A stretch of 62,541 nucleotides of DNA from Nocardioides sp. (GTDB lineage: Bacteria > Actinomycetota > Actinomycetes > Propionibacteriales > Nocardioidaceae). Both the position numbers and the translations under genes were made by a program. The stretch lies in assembly GCA_025965125.1 (NCBI GenBank), contig JAOPXM010000066.1:1-62541 (forward strand). Direction: 5' to 3'. This document shows positions 9,764 through 19,236 of this stretch, piece by piece. The notes under the pieces were generated by a model, which did not search any database, was not told where the DNA came from, and saw only the letters and a program-made list of their open reading frames with translations. The first letter of the stretch is position 1. Each line of letters begins with the position of its first letter.

Positions 9764-11157
9764 TGTCCACCGGACTGCTGGCCCAAGCCACCGGCGACGT
9801 CGTCGAGCCGGTCGCGGCCGGCTGGCAGCTGATCACCGCAGCGCTGGTGGCGATCGCGCTGCTGGTCCTGCTGATCACCGTCGTGAAGCTGCACCCCTTC
9901 CTCGCGCTGATCCTCGGCGGGCTGACGGTCGGGATCATCGCCGGCGAGAACGTGAACGACGTGCTCACGTCCTTCACCACCGGTTTCGGCACCACCGCCG
10001 CCGGCGTCGGGGTGCTGATCGCGCTCGGCGCGATGTTCGCCAAGCTGCTCGCCGACTCCGGTGGCGCGGACCAGATCGTCGACACGATCGTGGGCCGGGC
10101 CACGCCGAGGATGCTGCCCTGGGCGATGGCCGCGGTGGGCGCCATCATCGGGCTGCCGATGTTCTTCGAGATCGGCCTGGTGCTGCTCATGCCGGTCATC
10201 TACCTGGTGTCCCGCCGCGCCCAGGTCTCACTGATCAGCGTCGGCATCCCTGCCCTGGCCGGCCTGTCCGCGATGCACGGCTTCGTGCCACCGCACCCCG
10301 GACCCGTCACCGCGATCCAGTACCTCGGTGCCGACCTCGGAGTGACCCTGGCCCTCGGCCTGGTCGTCGCGATCCCGACCGTGATCATCGCCGGGCCACT
10401 GTTTGGCGCCCTTGCCGGACGGTGGGTCGTCGTCGAGGCGCCGGCGACGTACGACGTCTCGGGCACCGAGCGGCCCGCGGAGGCGAAGCGGCCGACCTTC
10501 GTCGTCACGATCCTCACCGTGCTGTTGCCCGTCGCATTGATGCTGGTCAAGGCCGTCATCGACATCGTCGTCGACGACCCCGAGGCCACCGTCCAGCAGA
10601 CGTGGGACGTCATCGGGAACCCGCTCATCGCACTCCTCATCGGCACCCTGGTCGCGATGGTGAGCCTCGGCGCGGGCTCCGGGATGCAGCTGAAGGAGAT
10701 CTCGAAGACCGTCGAGACCTCCCTGCCGCCGATCGCCGGGATCGTCCTGATCGTGTCCGCCGGTGGTGGCTTCAAGCAGGTGCTCGTCGACACCGGCATC
10801 GGCACCCTGCTGGCCGACTGGGCCCGGGGCGCGAACGTCTCCGTGCTGCTGCTTGCCTGGGTCCTCGCCGTCCTGATCCGCCTGGCCACGGGCTCGGCCA
10901 CGATCGCCACCATCACCGCGTCCTCGCTGATGGTGGACCTGGTCGCCGGCCTGTCGACGACCGAGGTCTCGCTCGTGGTGCTCGCCGTCGGGGCCGGTTC
11001 GGTGTTCTTCTCCCACGTGAACGACGCCGGCTTCTGGCTGGTCAAGGAGTACTTCGGGATGAGTGTCGGACAGACGCTCCGGACCTGGTCGCTCATGGAG
11101 ACCGTCCTGTCGGTGTCTGGACTGGTCTTTGTTCTGCTCGTCAGCATCGTCGTCTAG
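9763..11157 (+). CDS. Gluconate:H+ symporter, GntP family
   Basis: A 464-residue permease with 12 or more hydrophobic segments. Family-like stretches include LHPFLALILGGLTVGI, GAIIGLPMFFEIGLVLLMPV, HGFVPPHPGPVTA and SATIATITASSLM. These match the GntP/GntT transporters that import gluconate or related sugar acids with protons. Translationally coupled to gntK, which supports gluconate as the substrate. Length is usual for the family. Confidence 0.93.
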   Translation: MSTGLLAQATGDVVEPVAAGWQLITAALVAIALLVLLITVVKLHPFLALILGGLTVGIIAGENVNDVLTSFTTGFGTTAAGVGVLIALGAMFAKLLADSGGADQIVDTIVGRATPRMLPWAMAAVGAIIGLPMFFEIGLVLLMPVIYLVSRRAQVSLISVGIPALAGLSAMHGFVPPHPGPVTAIQYLGADLGVTLALGLVVAIPTVIIAGPLFGALAGRWVVVEAPATYDVSGTERPAEAKRPTFVVTILTVLLPVALMLVKAVIDIVVDDPEATVQQTWDVIGNPLIALLIGTLVAMVSLGAGSGMQLKEISKTVETSLPPIAGIVLIVSAGGGFKQVLVDTGIGTLLADWARGANVSVLLLAWVLAVLIRLATGSATIATITASSLMVDLVAGLSTTEVSLVVLAVGAGSVFFSHVNDAGFWLVKEYFGMSVGQTLRTWSLMETVLSVSGLVFVLLVSIVV

Positions 11158-11172
11158 CACTACGTTGCTCCC

Positions 11173-12102
11173 GTGGCAGACGGGACCGAGAAGGCAAGCG
11201 GCGGCGATCGCGACGCGGCGAGCAAGGTCGTGGACGCCGCGCTCGCATCAGGGCGGATCATCCAGGCCGACCGGGACCTGCGCATCGAGCAGATCAAGGC
11301 CGCCAACACGCCGGCCGAGGTGCAGAACGTCGTGCGCGACCTCCAGCCCTCGTCGCCGCAGGCCGGCGCGCCCACGACGCCGGCCGACCCGGTGTCGATG
11401 GTCAGGTACGGCCCCACCGGCGGAGGTACGCCGGAGGTCGCCCAGCCCGTCAGGGCCGCGAACATCAAGATCCCCAAGATCGCGTTCCTCTTGCCGGCGA
11501 TCATCGGCGTCGCCGTCATCGCAGCCTTCGCGCTCGGCATCTTCGCCTTCGTGAAGGGTGTCGACACCGTCGGCGGTAACGGAGTCACCGACAGCCAGAC
11601 CTACGCGCCGGGGATCGAACCGGAGGACGGCATCAACGTGCTGTCGGTCAAGGGCTACGCCGACCTGCTGGACGCGATCCGTGGAAGCACCGGAGCGACC
11701 GAGGCGTTCAGCGCCGTGCTCTACCCGACGTACGCCGTCGTCGAGCTGCCGGTCGACGACAGCACCCAGCGGTCCGACCGCTTCTACTGGAACGGCGAGC
11801 TGGAGTCCCAGCAGTCCTACGGCACGTCCACCGACGAGCGCTACGACCTCGACGAGATCGACCCCGCCGTGCTGATCAGGCTGCTCAAGAAGGTCCGGGC
11901 CCGGGTGGAGGCGCCGACCAGCTGGTACGCCGTCATCAACGCACCGCGGGAGGACGGGACGGTCCTGTCGGTCTTCGCATCCAACGAGTACAGCGAGAGC
12001 GCCTACGTGCTGGCCACGGTCGACGGCAGCATCACCTACCAGTCCACCCCCACGCTGAGTCCCTCGCCCGAGCCCCCGGATGTCGAGGTCCAGACGCCAT
12101 GA
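11173..12102 (+). CDS. DUF1707-type membrane protein with large external domain (paralog 1)
   Basis: A 309-residue protein starting at GTG 11173. Residues about 15-60 form a DUF1707/SHOCT-like domain (ALASGRIIQADRDLRIEQI), followed by a linker, one membrane segment (about 100-122, IAFLLPAIIGVAVIAAFALG) and a C-terminal domain of about 170 residues with LSVKGYADLLDAIRGSTG, FSAVLYPTYAVVELPVDD and FYWNGELES. That C-terminal domain is not one I recognise. The next gene is a paralog with the same layout, and the two overlap by ATGA. Probably an envelope sensor or structural protein; role unknown. Confidence 0.8.
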   Translation: MADGTEKASGGDRDAASKVVDAALASGRIIQADRDLRIEQIKAANTPAEVQNVVRDLQPSSPQAGAPTTPADPVSMVRYGPTGGGTPEVAQPVRAANIKIPKIAFLLPAIIGVAVIAAFALGIFAFVKGVDTVGGNGVTDSQTYAPGIEPEDGINVLSVKGYADLLDAIRGSTGATEAFSAVLYPTYAVVELPVDDSTQRSDRFYWNGELESQQSYGTSTDERYDLDEIDPAVLIRLLKKVRARVEAPTSWYAVINAPREDGTVLSVFASNEYSESAYVLATVDGSITYQSTPTLSPSPEPPDVEVQTP

Positions 12103-13079
12103 GCCCACCGAGCGAACGCGTCGGTGACGGCGACAAGAGGCGCGCCCGGAACGTCATCGAGCAGGCGCTGACCTCCGGGCGGATCATCCAGGCCGACCGC
12201 GACAAGCGCATCGAGGGCGTCGACAACGCCCAGTCGGTCGACGAGCTGCGGATGCTGACCCACGACCTGGACCGGTCGGCGATGTACGGAGGTGCGATCG
12301 AGTCACCGATGCCGGGGGCACCAGCGCCGCCGCCGATGGTCGGGCCGACCGTCGGTGCGGCTGGGACGCCCCCGGCCGGGTCCGCGCCGAACGTTCCCTA
12401 CGGCCCCCCGACCGGGATCAGCCCGGAGGCGCTCGCCCAGATCGAGGCCCAGGTCGGAGCTGCAGCGAAGCGGTCCGGCCGCGGTTGTCTGGGCTGCCTG
12501 CTCCCGCTCGTCATCGTGATAGCGGTGTTCGGCGGGATCGGGCTGAGCACCTACTCCGACGTCCGCGACGCCATCGACAAGGCTTTCAACAGCTCGTCGA
12601 ACAGCGGGAATCCCGGCCCGAACCCCGGCAGCGCGTCGGCCAATGTGGTCCCCGACGTCCTCTCGGTCGGTGGCTGGAACGACCTCAAGGCCGCGATCAG
12701 GTCCGCGACCGGTCGCACGGAGGCGTTCGCGGTCGTGCTCTACCCGGAGTACGCCGCCGTGACCGCACCGGTCGACGCCACGGGTGGTCACTCCCGGTCC
12801 TTCTACTGGGACGGGGAGCTCAGCTCCAGCTCGACCAGCTCGAGCACGACAGACCGGTTCGACATGGACGACATCCGGCCCGCCGCCCTGGTGCGGCTGG
12901 TCGCGAAGGCCCGCAAGCTCGTCGACAACCCGTCGACGTGGTACGCGATCGTGCAGCCGCCCGACTACGAAGGCACCTCGATCATGGCCTACGCGGTGAA
13001 CGAGTTCGGGGACACGGTCTACATCTCCGCGACCGCGGACGGCCGGATCATCCGGCGCTACGACTCGACCAAGCCGTAG
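12099..13079 (+). CDS. DUF1707-type membrane protein with large external domain (paralog 2)
   Basis: A 326-residue paralog of the preceding gene, overlapping it by four bases (ATGA). Order: DUF1707-like domain (about 12-58, ALTSGRIIQADRDKRIEGV), Pro/Gly-rich linker with CLGCLLP just before the membrane segment (about 131-150), a Ser/Asn/Gly linker, then the same external domain (LSVGGWNDLKAAIRSATG, FAVVLYPEYAAVTAPVD, FYWDGELSS, TWYAIVQPPDYEGTS). The shared core shows a tandem duplication. The CLGCL pair before the membrane is a possible metal or lipid site and absent from paralog 1. Confidence 0.8.
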   Translation: MSPPSERVGDGDKRRARNVIEQALTSGRIIQADRDKRIEGVDNAQSVDELRMLTHDLDRSAMYGGAIESPMPGAPAPPPMVGPTVGAAGTPPAGSAPNVPYGPPTGISPEALAQIEAQVGAAAKRSGRGCLGCLLPLVIVIAVFGGIGLSTYSDVRDAIDKAFNSSSNSGNPGPNPGSASANVVPDVLSVGGWNDLKAAIRSATGRTEAFAVVLYPEYAAVTAPVDATGGHSRSFYWDGELSSSSTSSSTTDRFDMDDIRPAALVRLVAKARKLVDNPSTWYAIVQPPDYEGTSIMAYAVNEFGDTVYISATADGRIIRRYDSTKP

Positions 13080-13157
13080 CCGAAACCGGGGGCCCCGGCA
13101 CGACGGGGATCTCCGGCCCGGCGGAATGACCTGAGCTCGGCCGGAGTTCTGGTGATC

Positions 13158-13532
13158 ATGAGCGAGAAGCAGGTGCTGATCCCCGACGCCACCCACCCGA
13201 TCACGATCACGCCGACCCAGGGGCGTGTCGTCGTCACCGCCGGCGACCGGGTCCTGGCCGACTCCTCGGACGCGTTGACCCTGCGGGAGTCGACGTACCC
13301 ACCCGTGCAGTACGTCCCGATCGGCGACGTCGACCCGGCGGTGCTGCAGCGCACCGACCACGCGACGTACTGCCCCTTCAAGGGCGACGCGGGCTACTAC
13401 TCCGTCGTGCTCGACGGGGAGACCCTCGACAACGCGGTCTGGACCTACGACGAGCCGTACGACGCGGTCGCGGAGATCGCCGGCCACGTGGCGTTCTACC
13501 CGCACCTGGTCGAGGTTCAGGTCAGGTCGTAG
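13158..13532 (+). CDS. DUF427 domain protein
   Basis: A 124-residue protein of the DUF427 family. Conserved stretches are GRVVVTAGDRVLADSSDA, YPPVQYVPIGDVD, ATYCPFKGDAGYYSVVLDG and AGHVAFYPHLVEV. ATG 13158 preferred over GTG 13152 because it gives the usual family N-terminus. Function unknown; the fold is a small beta-tent. Its last 16 bases overlap the end of the convergent EthD gene. Confidence 0.88.
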   Translation: MSEKQVLIPDATHPITITPTQGRVVVTAGDRVLADSSDALTLRESTYPPVQYVPIGDVDPAVLQRTDHATYCPFKGDAGYYSVVLDGETLDNAVWTYDEPYDAVAEIAGHVAFYPHLVEVQVRS

Positions 13533-14188
13533 AGGTACCTGCTCGTCGGGACCAGGTCGATGTCGTGGTCGGCGCCGATCCGGGCGACGCTGGCCATCAG
13601 CTCGTTGAGGCGCCGGTTGAGCTCCTCGTCGCTGCCGCCGCTGCCGTAGAACGCATGCATGTCGTCCATGCCCGCGCTCGGGAAGAGCTCCTCGACGAAC
13701 GCGCTGACGTACGGCGCGTCGGGCGTCACCGGGTCGCCGGCGACGTTCTGGATGTAGCCGAACGTCGCCTGGGTGCGGATCGCGATCGGGGTGTGGTCGA
13801 CCATCCAGCGGTGCATCCACTCCTGCTGGCTCAGCTCGGAGGGCTTGCGGATCACCGCGACGTTGGCGAGGGCGTCGGCGCGCCGGCCGTCGTAGGTCTC
13901 GGGCGGGTCGAGCCGCTTTCGCTCCTCGACGCGCCAGCCCTCGATCCGGTCGGCCGACGGGCTGAGCGCGGCCGTCACGTCGCCCGGGCGGCCATCGGTC
14001 CAGACCGTGACGATCGCGCCGATGGGCTCCTCGAACGTCGGGATCCGCATCGCCCGGGTGACGTGCTCGTCGTCGATGTTGAGCTGGAGTCGCGTGGCGC
14101 CCGCGTCGGCGAGCTTCGTGCGCAGGGTCTCGGCGTGCAGGGCGCTCGACAGGTCGCTGCCCCACAGGGCGTACATCAACTTGGTCAC
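13517..14188 (-). CDS. EthD domain protein
   Basis: A 223-residue protein with start GTG 14188. The N-terminal half is a ferredoxin-like barrel (KLMYALWGSDLSSALHAETL), and the C-terminal half is the EthD-like dimeric barrel with RKPSELSQQEWMHRWMVDH (about 117-135), HxxxxI...FGYIQN and FPS...FYGSGG. EthD proteins have been linked to ether degradation, but many are of unknown role. Overlaps DUF427 tail to tail by 16 bases. Confidence 0.78.
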   Translation of the reverse strand: MTKLMYALWGSDLSSALHAETLRTKLADAGATRLQLNIDDEHVTRAMRIPTFEEPIGAIVTVWTDGRPGDVTAALSPSADRIEGWRVEERKRLDPPETYDGRRADALANVAVIRKPSELSQQEWMHRWMVDHTPIAIRTQATFGYIQNVAGDPVTPDAPYVSAFVEELFPSAGMDDMHAFYGSGGSDEELNRRLNELMASVARIGADHDIDLVPTSRYLYDLT

Positions 14189-14259
14189 GAGGTCGGACCC
14201 TAGACGAGTGAAGGCGTCTCCGACCTCAGGCTGACCGCGCGAACGGTTGTCCGCAGGCC

Positions 14260-15447
14260 TCAGAGGGCGGCGCGGTAGACCCCCACGGTCCGCTCGGCGA
14301 TGCTCTCCCAGCTGAACGCCTCGATCGCCCGTTGACGCCCGGCTCGGCCCAGCTCCGCGGCCCGACCCGGATCCGCCACGACCTGGTTGAGCGCGGCCGC
14401 GAAGTCGGCGACGTACTGGTCGGGGTCCAGCGGGGTGCCGGTGCCGTCTGTGGCCTGCTCGATCGGGACCAGGCGGCCGGTCACGCCGTCCATGACGACC
14501 TCGGGGATCCCGCCGGTCCAGGTCGCGACGACGGCGGTCTCGCAGGCCATCGCCTCGAGGTTGACGATGCCGAGCGGCTCGTAGATCGAGGGGCACGCGA
14601 AAACGGTGGCTGCGGTGAGCAGCGCGACGACGTCGGCGCGCGGGAGCATCTCGCGGATCCACACGACGCCGGTGCGGCTCGCGGAGAGCTCTGCGACCAG
14701 CGCCTGCACCTCGGCCTCGATCTCCGGGGTGTCGGGGGCGCCGGCGCAGAGCACGATCTGGACCTCCGGCGGGAGCTGGGCCACGGCCCGAAGGAACAGC
14801 GGCAGCCCCTTCTGCCGGGTGATCCGGCCGACGAACACCACCGAGGGTCGATCCGGGTCGACGCCGAGTGAACGCACCCGGTCGGGGTCGTGGATCGGGG
14901 ACCACAGGGCGGTGTCGATGCCGTTGTGGACCACCTCGACCCTGGCCGGGTCGATGGCCGGATAGGAGCGCAGCACGTCGGCGCGCATCGCGTGGGACAC
15001 CGCGATCACGACGGCCGCCGCCTCGTACGACGTGCGCTCCACCCACGACGAGACGGCGTACCCGCCGCCGAGCTGCTCGGCCTTCCACGGCCGCAGTGGC
15101 TCCAGCGAGTGCGCGGTCACGATGTGCGGCACGCCGTACATCAGCGACGAGAGGTGGCCCGCGAAATTGGCGTACCACGTGTGCGAGTGCACCAGGTCGC
15201 TGCCGGCGCAATCATCGGTGATCGCGAGGTCCACGCCGAGGGTCTTCAGGGTCGCGTTGGCGTCCGTCAGCTCTGCGAGGTCGGCGTACGACGCCGTCCC
15301 CTCCTCCGAGCGCGGCGCCCCGAACGCGTGGACCCGCGTCTCGAGGTCGCTCCGCGAACGCAGCGCGCGGACCAGCTCGGCGACGTGCACACCGGCGCCG
15401 CCGTAGATCTCGGGTGGGTACTCCTTGGTCAGCACATCGACTCGCAC
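14260..15447 (-). CDS. glgM: Alpha-maltose-1-phosphate synthase (GT4 glycogen synthase)
   Basis: A 395-residue GT4 glycosyltransferase. N-terminal domain starts [20 protein letters not shown]; visible blocks are [53 protein letters not shown] and the C-terminal ExxxxxxxE region [19 protein letters not shown]. Actinobacterial enzymes of this type use ADP-glucose and glucose-1-phosphate to make maltose-1-phosphate for the GlgE pathway, and can elongate glycogen. It is divergent from glgC, the same arrangement as Rv1212c/Rv1213 in M. tuberculosis. GTG 15447 gives the family N-terminus. Confidence 0.93.
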   Translation of the reverse strand: MRVDVLTKEYPPEIYGGAGVHVAELVRALRSRSDLETRVHAFGAPRSEEGTASYADLAELTDANATLKTLGVDLAITDDCAGSDLVHSHTWYANFAGHLSSLMYGVPHIVTAHSLEPLRPWKAEQLGGGYAVSSWVERTSYEAAAVVIAVSHAMRADVLRSYPAIDPARVEVVHNGIDTALWSPIHDPDRVRSLGVDPDRPSVVFVGRITRQKGLPLFLRAVAQLPPEVQIVLCAGAPDTPEIEAEVQALVAELSASRTGVVWIREMLPRADVVALLTAATVFACPSIYEPLGIVNLEAMACETAVVATWTGGIPEVVMDGVTGRLVPIEQATDGTGTPLDPDQYVADFAAALNQVVADPGRAAELGRAGRQRAIEAFSWESIAERTVGVYRAAL

Positions 15448-15522
15448 GGGTTCGAAACTACTCTGCGGATCGTCCCCGCTCAGGCTCACCCGGTTGAGGT
15501 GACGTGCCCTAACGTGGCGACC

Positions 15523-16770
15523 ATGAGCGCGAACACTCGGAAGCGGGTCCTGGCCATCGTCCTCGCCGGCGGGGAGGGCAAACGCCTGATGCCGTTGACG
15601 GCCGACCGGGCCAAGCCGGCGGTGCCGTTCGCGGGGATCTACCGGCTCATCGACTTCGCCCTCTCGAACGTCGTCAACTCCGGCTATCTCCAGGTCGTCG
15701 TCCTGACGCAGTACAAGTCGCACAGCCTCGATCGGCACGTGACCCAGACCTGGCGGATGTCGACGATGCTGGGCAACTACGTGACACCGGTCCCGGCCCA
15801 GCAGCGCGTGGGCAAGCACTGGTACCTCGGCAGCGGCGATGCGATCTTCCAGTCGCTCAACCTGATCAAGGACGAGAAGCCCGACATCGTGGTCGTGGTG
15901 GGTGCCGACCACGTCTACCGCATGGACTTCTCCCAGATGGTCGCCCAGCACGTCGACAGCGGGGCCGCCTGCACGGTCGCGGCGATCCGGCAGCCGATCG
16001 GGCTCGCCGACCAGTTCGGGGTGATCGACGTGGAGCCCGACGAGCCGTCGCGGATCCGCGAGTTCCTGGAGAAGCCGACGGATCCCGTGGGGCTGCCGGA
16101 CAGCCCGCACGAGGTGCTGGCCTCGATGGGCAACTACGTCTTCGACGCGGATGCCTTGGTCGAAGCGGTCACGCGCGACTCCACCACCACCGGCTCCAAG
16201 CACGACATGGGCGGCGACATCGTGCCGGGGTTCGTCCGCCGCTCGCTGGCGGGCGTCTACGACTACAAGGACAACGTGGTGCCGGGTGCCACGGACCGTG
16301 ACCGTGGCTACTGGCGCGATGTCGGAACCCTCGGCTCCTACTACGCGGCCCACATGGACGTCGTCTCCCCGCTGCCGGTCTTCAACCTCTACAACTTCGA
16401 GTGGCCGATCTACACCTCCTACGGCCCGCAGCCGCCAGCCAAGGTCGTCCAGGGCGCCGACGGCACGCTCGCCCGGATCGACGAAGGGGTGCTGTCGCCC
16501 GGGGTGGTCGTCAGCGGTGGCCAGGTCACCCGGTCGGTGCTCTCACCCGCGGTCGGCGTGGGCGCCGGAGCGATCGTGTCCGAGTCGGTGCTGCTGAACG
16601 GCGTCCGGGTCGGCGCCGGCGCCGTCGTACGCCGCGCGATCCTCGACAAGAACGTCGTGGTGCCCCCCGGCGCCGAGATCGGCGTCGACCCCGATGCCGA
16701 CCGGGCCCGTGGCTTTCTCGTCGAGGACGGCCTCACCGTCCTGGGCAAGGACCAGGAGTTCCCCGCCTGA
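15523..16770 (+). CDS. glgC: Glucose-1-phosphate adenylyltransferase
   Basis: A 415-residue ADP-glucose pyrophosphorylase. N-terminal nucleotidyltransferase domain with [20 protein letters not shown] (about 14-33), [15 protein letters not shown] and [14 protein letters not shown]-terminal left-handed beta-helix (about 310-410) with hexapeptide-like repeats. It makes ADP-glucose for GlgM. Transcribed divergently from glgM across 75 bases that must hold both promoters. ATG 15523 gives a family-typical start. Confidence 0.96.
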   Translation: MSANTRKRVLAIVLAGGEGKRLMPLTADRAKPAVPFAGIYRLIDFALSNVVNSGYLQVVVLTQYKSHSLDRHVTQTWRMSTMLGNYVTPVPAQQRVGKHWYLGSGDAIFQSLNLIKDEKPDIVVVVGADHVYRMDFSQMVAQHVDSGAACTVAAIRQPIGLADQFGVIDVEPDEPSRIREFLEKPTDPVGLPDSPHEVLASMGNYVFDADALVEAVTRDSTTTGSKHDMGGDIVPGFVRRSLAGVYDYKDNVVPGATDRDRGYWRDVGTLGSYYAAHMDVVSPLPVFNLYNFEWPIYTSYGPQPPAKVVQGADGTLARIDEGVLSPGVVVSGGQVTRSVLSPAVGVGAGAIVSESVLLNGVRVGAGAVVRRAILDKNVVVPPGAEIGVDPDADRARGFLVEDGLTVLGKDQEFPA

Positions 16771-16777
16771 CGTCCCC

Positions 16778-16826
16778 CGCTGGTTGAGGAAGGCGCGCTG
16801 GCGCTCGAGCTTGTCGGGACCCGGGT
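16778..16826. repeat. Interspersed CGCTGGTTGAGGAAG element
   Basis: Intergenic sequence beginning CGCTGGTTGAGGAAG (16778-16792). The same 15 bases with one change (G to C) recur at 57523-57537, inside the start of the sfnB-like gene. The form GGTTGAG...TCTCGAAACC is a dispersed element I recall from Nocardioides-like genomes (recalled, not checked). It lies between the convergent glgC and Mug genes, where it could have a terminator-like role. Confidence 0.45.
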
Positions 16827-16827
16827 C

Positions 16828-17406
16828 TCAGATGACGCCGGCCGCGCGGGCGGGAGCGGCGTACGCCTCGGCGAGCGACTCGACGGTCTCGTGCGCGTTC
16901 AGGCCGCTGGGGTTGGGGACCACCCAGAGGAGCGCTCCTTCGAGCGGCTCGGGCTGCGGTCCGAGGGCGGCCCCGGGCAACGCGAACGCGACGCGGTACG
17001 CCGTCACTCCCGCGACCGCGACGACGGCGGGCGTCGTACGCCGCACCAGCTCGGCCAGGCGCCGGCCGCCCTCCCGGAGCTCCTCGTTGCCCAGCTCGGA
17101 CGCCTTGGCGGTCGCGCGTCGCGAGATGTTGGTGATGCCGATCCCGCGGGAGCGCACGTAGTCGCGGTCCTCGTCGGTCATGCCGGCCGCCGGGTCGACG
17201 GGCCGCTCGAGGATGCCGGCACGCAGCAACGCGGGGTAGAAGCGGTTCCCGGGGTGCGCGAAGTGGGTCTGCGTGGCCGCGGTCCAGAGACCCGGGTTGA
17301 TGCCGACGAACAGCAGCCGCAGTGCGGGGCCGTCGGGCGGTGGCAGGAGGTCGGGCACCTCGTGGTCGCGAAACGCCTCGAGCTCGGCGCGGGTGAAGCG
17401 GGGCAC
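16828..17406 (-). CDS. Mug-type G/U(T) mismatch-specific DNA glycosylase
   Basis: A 192-residue enzyme of the uracil-DNA glycosylase superfamily. The catalytic-pocket motif GINPG (about 34-38) with GLWTAATQTHFAHPGNRFY and the second motif NPSGLN (about 165-170) identify the Mug/TDG family. It removes uracil or thymine from G mismatches, acting in the cytoplasm. Length is usual. Convergent with glgC. Confidence 0.9.
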   Translation of the reverse strand: MPRFTRAELEAFRDHEVPDLLPPPDGPALRLLFVGINPGLWTAATQTHFAHPGNRFYPALLRAGILERPVDPAAGMTDEDRDYVRSRGIGITNISRRATAKASELGNEELREGGRRLAELVRRTTPAVVAVAGVTAYRVAFALPGAALGPQPEPLEGALLWVVPNPSGLNAHETVESLAEAYAAPARAAGVI

Positions 17407-17503
17407 GGGGGCAGCCTGTCACCTCCCCGCAGATGGACCACACGCGGCTGCCGGAACCCGATCCCGGCCGGAACCCGATCCCGGGGAGTAGCGTCCGATT
17501 GCT

Positions 17504-17986
17504 ATGCGGCGAATCCTCGGAATCCTGACCGTCCTGCTCCTCCTCGCAGCGGGTGCCACCGCGTGCGGTGACGACTCGGGCGACACCGCCGGCAACCCGA
17601 CGACGACCCCGTCGACGTCGAACGGCACACCCGCGAAGTCCACCGAGGTCGCGATCCTGTCCGAGACCGCTGCCGGTGGGACCGTGTCCACCAGTCCGGT
17701 GCCGCTGCCGGACGACGCCGCGGTCGCCGCGTTCGCAGGACAGTTCGAGAAGTCCTCGCTCGGCGACCAGATCGCCCACAAGGTCAAGGCGACGGACGTC
17801 CCGGACGGTCAGGCCATGGTGGGCGCCGTCATCGCGATCGGGTGCGACGTACCCCCCGGCGTCACGGTCTCCGACGAGGGGACCGGCCTCGCGATCGTGC
17901 CCGACAAGGTCGCCAGCCCGATGCCGGAGTGCTTCGCGCCCGTCACGTCCGTGGCGCTCGTGCTGGTCGACGCAGAGCTGGTCTGA
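17504..17986 (+). CDS. Putative lipoprotein
   Basis: A 160-residue protein with a type II signal peptide: RRILGILTVLLLLAAGATAC, lipobox GATAC with Cys at residue 21. A Thr/Ser-rich linker (DDSGDTAGNPTTTPSTSNG) leads to a soluble domain with two Cys near the C-terminus (GCDVPP, PECFAP), possibly paired. No family recognised. Its stop is 7 bases from the convergent phosphodiester glycosidase gene. Confidence 0.7.
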   Translation: MRRILGILTVLLLLAAGATACGDDSGDTAGNPTTTPSTSNGTPAKSTEVAILSETAAGGTVSTSPVPLPDDAAVAAFAGQFEKSSLGDQIAHKVKATDVPDGQAMVGAVIAIGCDVPPGVTVSDEGTGLAIVPDKVASPMPECFAPVTSVALVLVDAELV

Positions 17987-17993
17987 GGCCTGG

Positions 17994-19217
17994 CTACTTC
18001 GGCGCCGTGTAGGTGACCTCGAGTGCGTTGGCGACCCAGCGCTCGAAGCCGTCCGACGGGCTGTTGATGACACGCCTGACACCGTCGGGTCGCCTGGCCA
18101 CCATCGTGGTCGAGCCACCGCCGTCGAGGTTGAGGGCCTCGTCGGCGCCCAGCTCGATCATCATGTTGGCCAGCTCGACCATGGTCATGCCCCGGCTGTC
18201 GGACTGCCGGCCGTCCACCGCGAGGACGAGCACCTCACCGGTGTCCTTGTCGATCCCGACGGCGGTGCGGGGTTGCATCTCGCGGTCGTCGACGACCTCG
18301 ATCACCCCGTTGCGGACCAGGAACTGGTTGCCGCTGATCGCCATCTTGGGTCGGCCCTCGAGCCACCAGTCGAGGGTCGCCCGGGTGCCCACCTGCACCT
18401 TGGCCAGGTCGCGAGCGCCCTGACCGCGACCGATCAGCAGCATCCCGTCGATGTTGCGGTCCTTCGAGAGCGTGGTCCTGGACGCGATCACCCGTCCGTC
18501 GAGAATCTTGAGCACCCGCAGGTTGCGTCGCTGGCCGTCGGTCACCCGGTAGCCGTCGGTCTTGCCCCACTGGGAGGTGTAGATCCCGATCCCGCCCGGT
18601 CGCACGAAGGGGGAGTTGACGTTGGTGATCTTGAATCCGGGGTGTTGCTGGTAGCTGGCCCGCATCGGGAGGGTGCCGATGTCGGGATGGCCTCGGTGGT
18701 CGAGGAAGAACGCGGAGTTCCAGCCGTCGCTGCGGCCGTGGATCAGCCCGCGCTGGCGGTCGCGTCCCAGCCCGAGCGGTGCACCGGTGTCACCGATGTC
18801 GTAGAAGTCGCCGTTGACGCCGGCGACCGCGTGGTCCTTGGCGAGGATGTCGCGGACCGGTGCCGTCGTACGCACGGATCCGGCGCTGGCGTAGTCGATG
18901 CTCACACCGGGGGTGCGGGGGTTGATGATCAACAGGTGGAACCGGTTGGGCCCGCGGGCGTCGGTCTCGCTCCAGCGGACGACGCGTACGCCGGGCGAGA
19001 CCTGCCAGGCCGACGACCGGCTGTGGGTCGTCGGGCCGCGCATGAACTGCGGCAGCGGCAGCGCGATCTCGCCGGGCACACCGTCGGACGTCTGCCCCGG
19101 GTGGTGTCGGTCGCGCTGCTGGGTGGGGGCCGGCGCGCCGCCACCGAGGGCCGTCGCCGAGGTGCTCGCCAGGGCGCACGCCAGCGCTGCCGCTGTCAGG
19201 GACGCCCGGGCTCGCAC
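17994..19217 (-). CDS. Secreted phosphodiester glycosidase (NAGPA/DUF2233 domain)
   Basis: A 407-residue protein with a Sec signal peptide (RARASLTAAALACALASTSA). The C-terminal domain (about 100-400) shows the NAGPA-like hallmarks GVNGDFYDIGDTGAPLGLG, VLVLAVDGRQSDSRGMTM and the LNLDGGGSTTMV motif. The family cleaves GlcNAc-phosphodiester bonds, and bacterial members are secreted and may act on cell-wall or exopolysaccharide phosphodiesters. Start GTG 19217 chosen because the upstream extension has no signal peptide. Divergent-in-line with the S15 hydrolase 19 bases upstream. Confidence 0.85.
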   Translation of the reverse strand: MRARASLTAAALACALASTSATALGGGAPAPTQQRDRHHPGQTSDGVPGEIALPLPQFMRGPTTHSRSSAWQVSPGVRVVRWSETDARGPNRFHLLIINPRTPGVSIDYASAGSVRTTAPVRDILAKDHAVAGVNGDFYDIGDTGAPLGLGRDRQRGLIHGRSDGWNSAFFLDHRGHPDIGTLPMRASYQQHPGFKITNVNSPFVRPGGIGIYTSQWGKTDGYRVTDGQRRNLRVLKILDGRVIASRTTLSKDRNIDGMLLIGRGQGARDLAKVQVGTRATLDWWLEGRPKMAISGNQFLVRNGVIEVVDDREMQPRTAVGIDKDTGEVLVLAVDGRQSDSRGMTMVELANMMIELGADEALNLDGGGSTTMVARRPDGVRRVINSPSDGFERWVANALEVTYTAPK

Positions 19218-19236
19218 CCGTTCAACGTTAAGCGCT

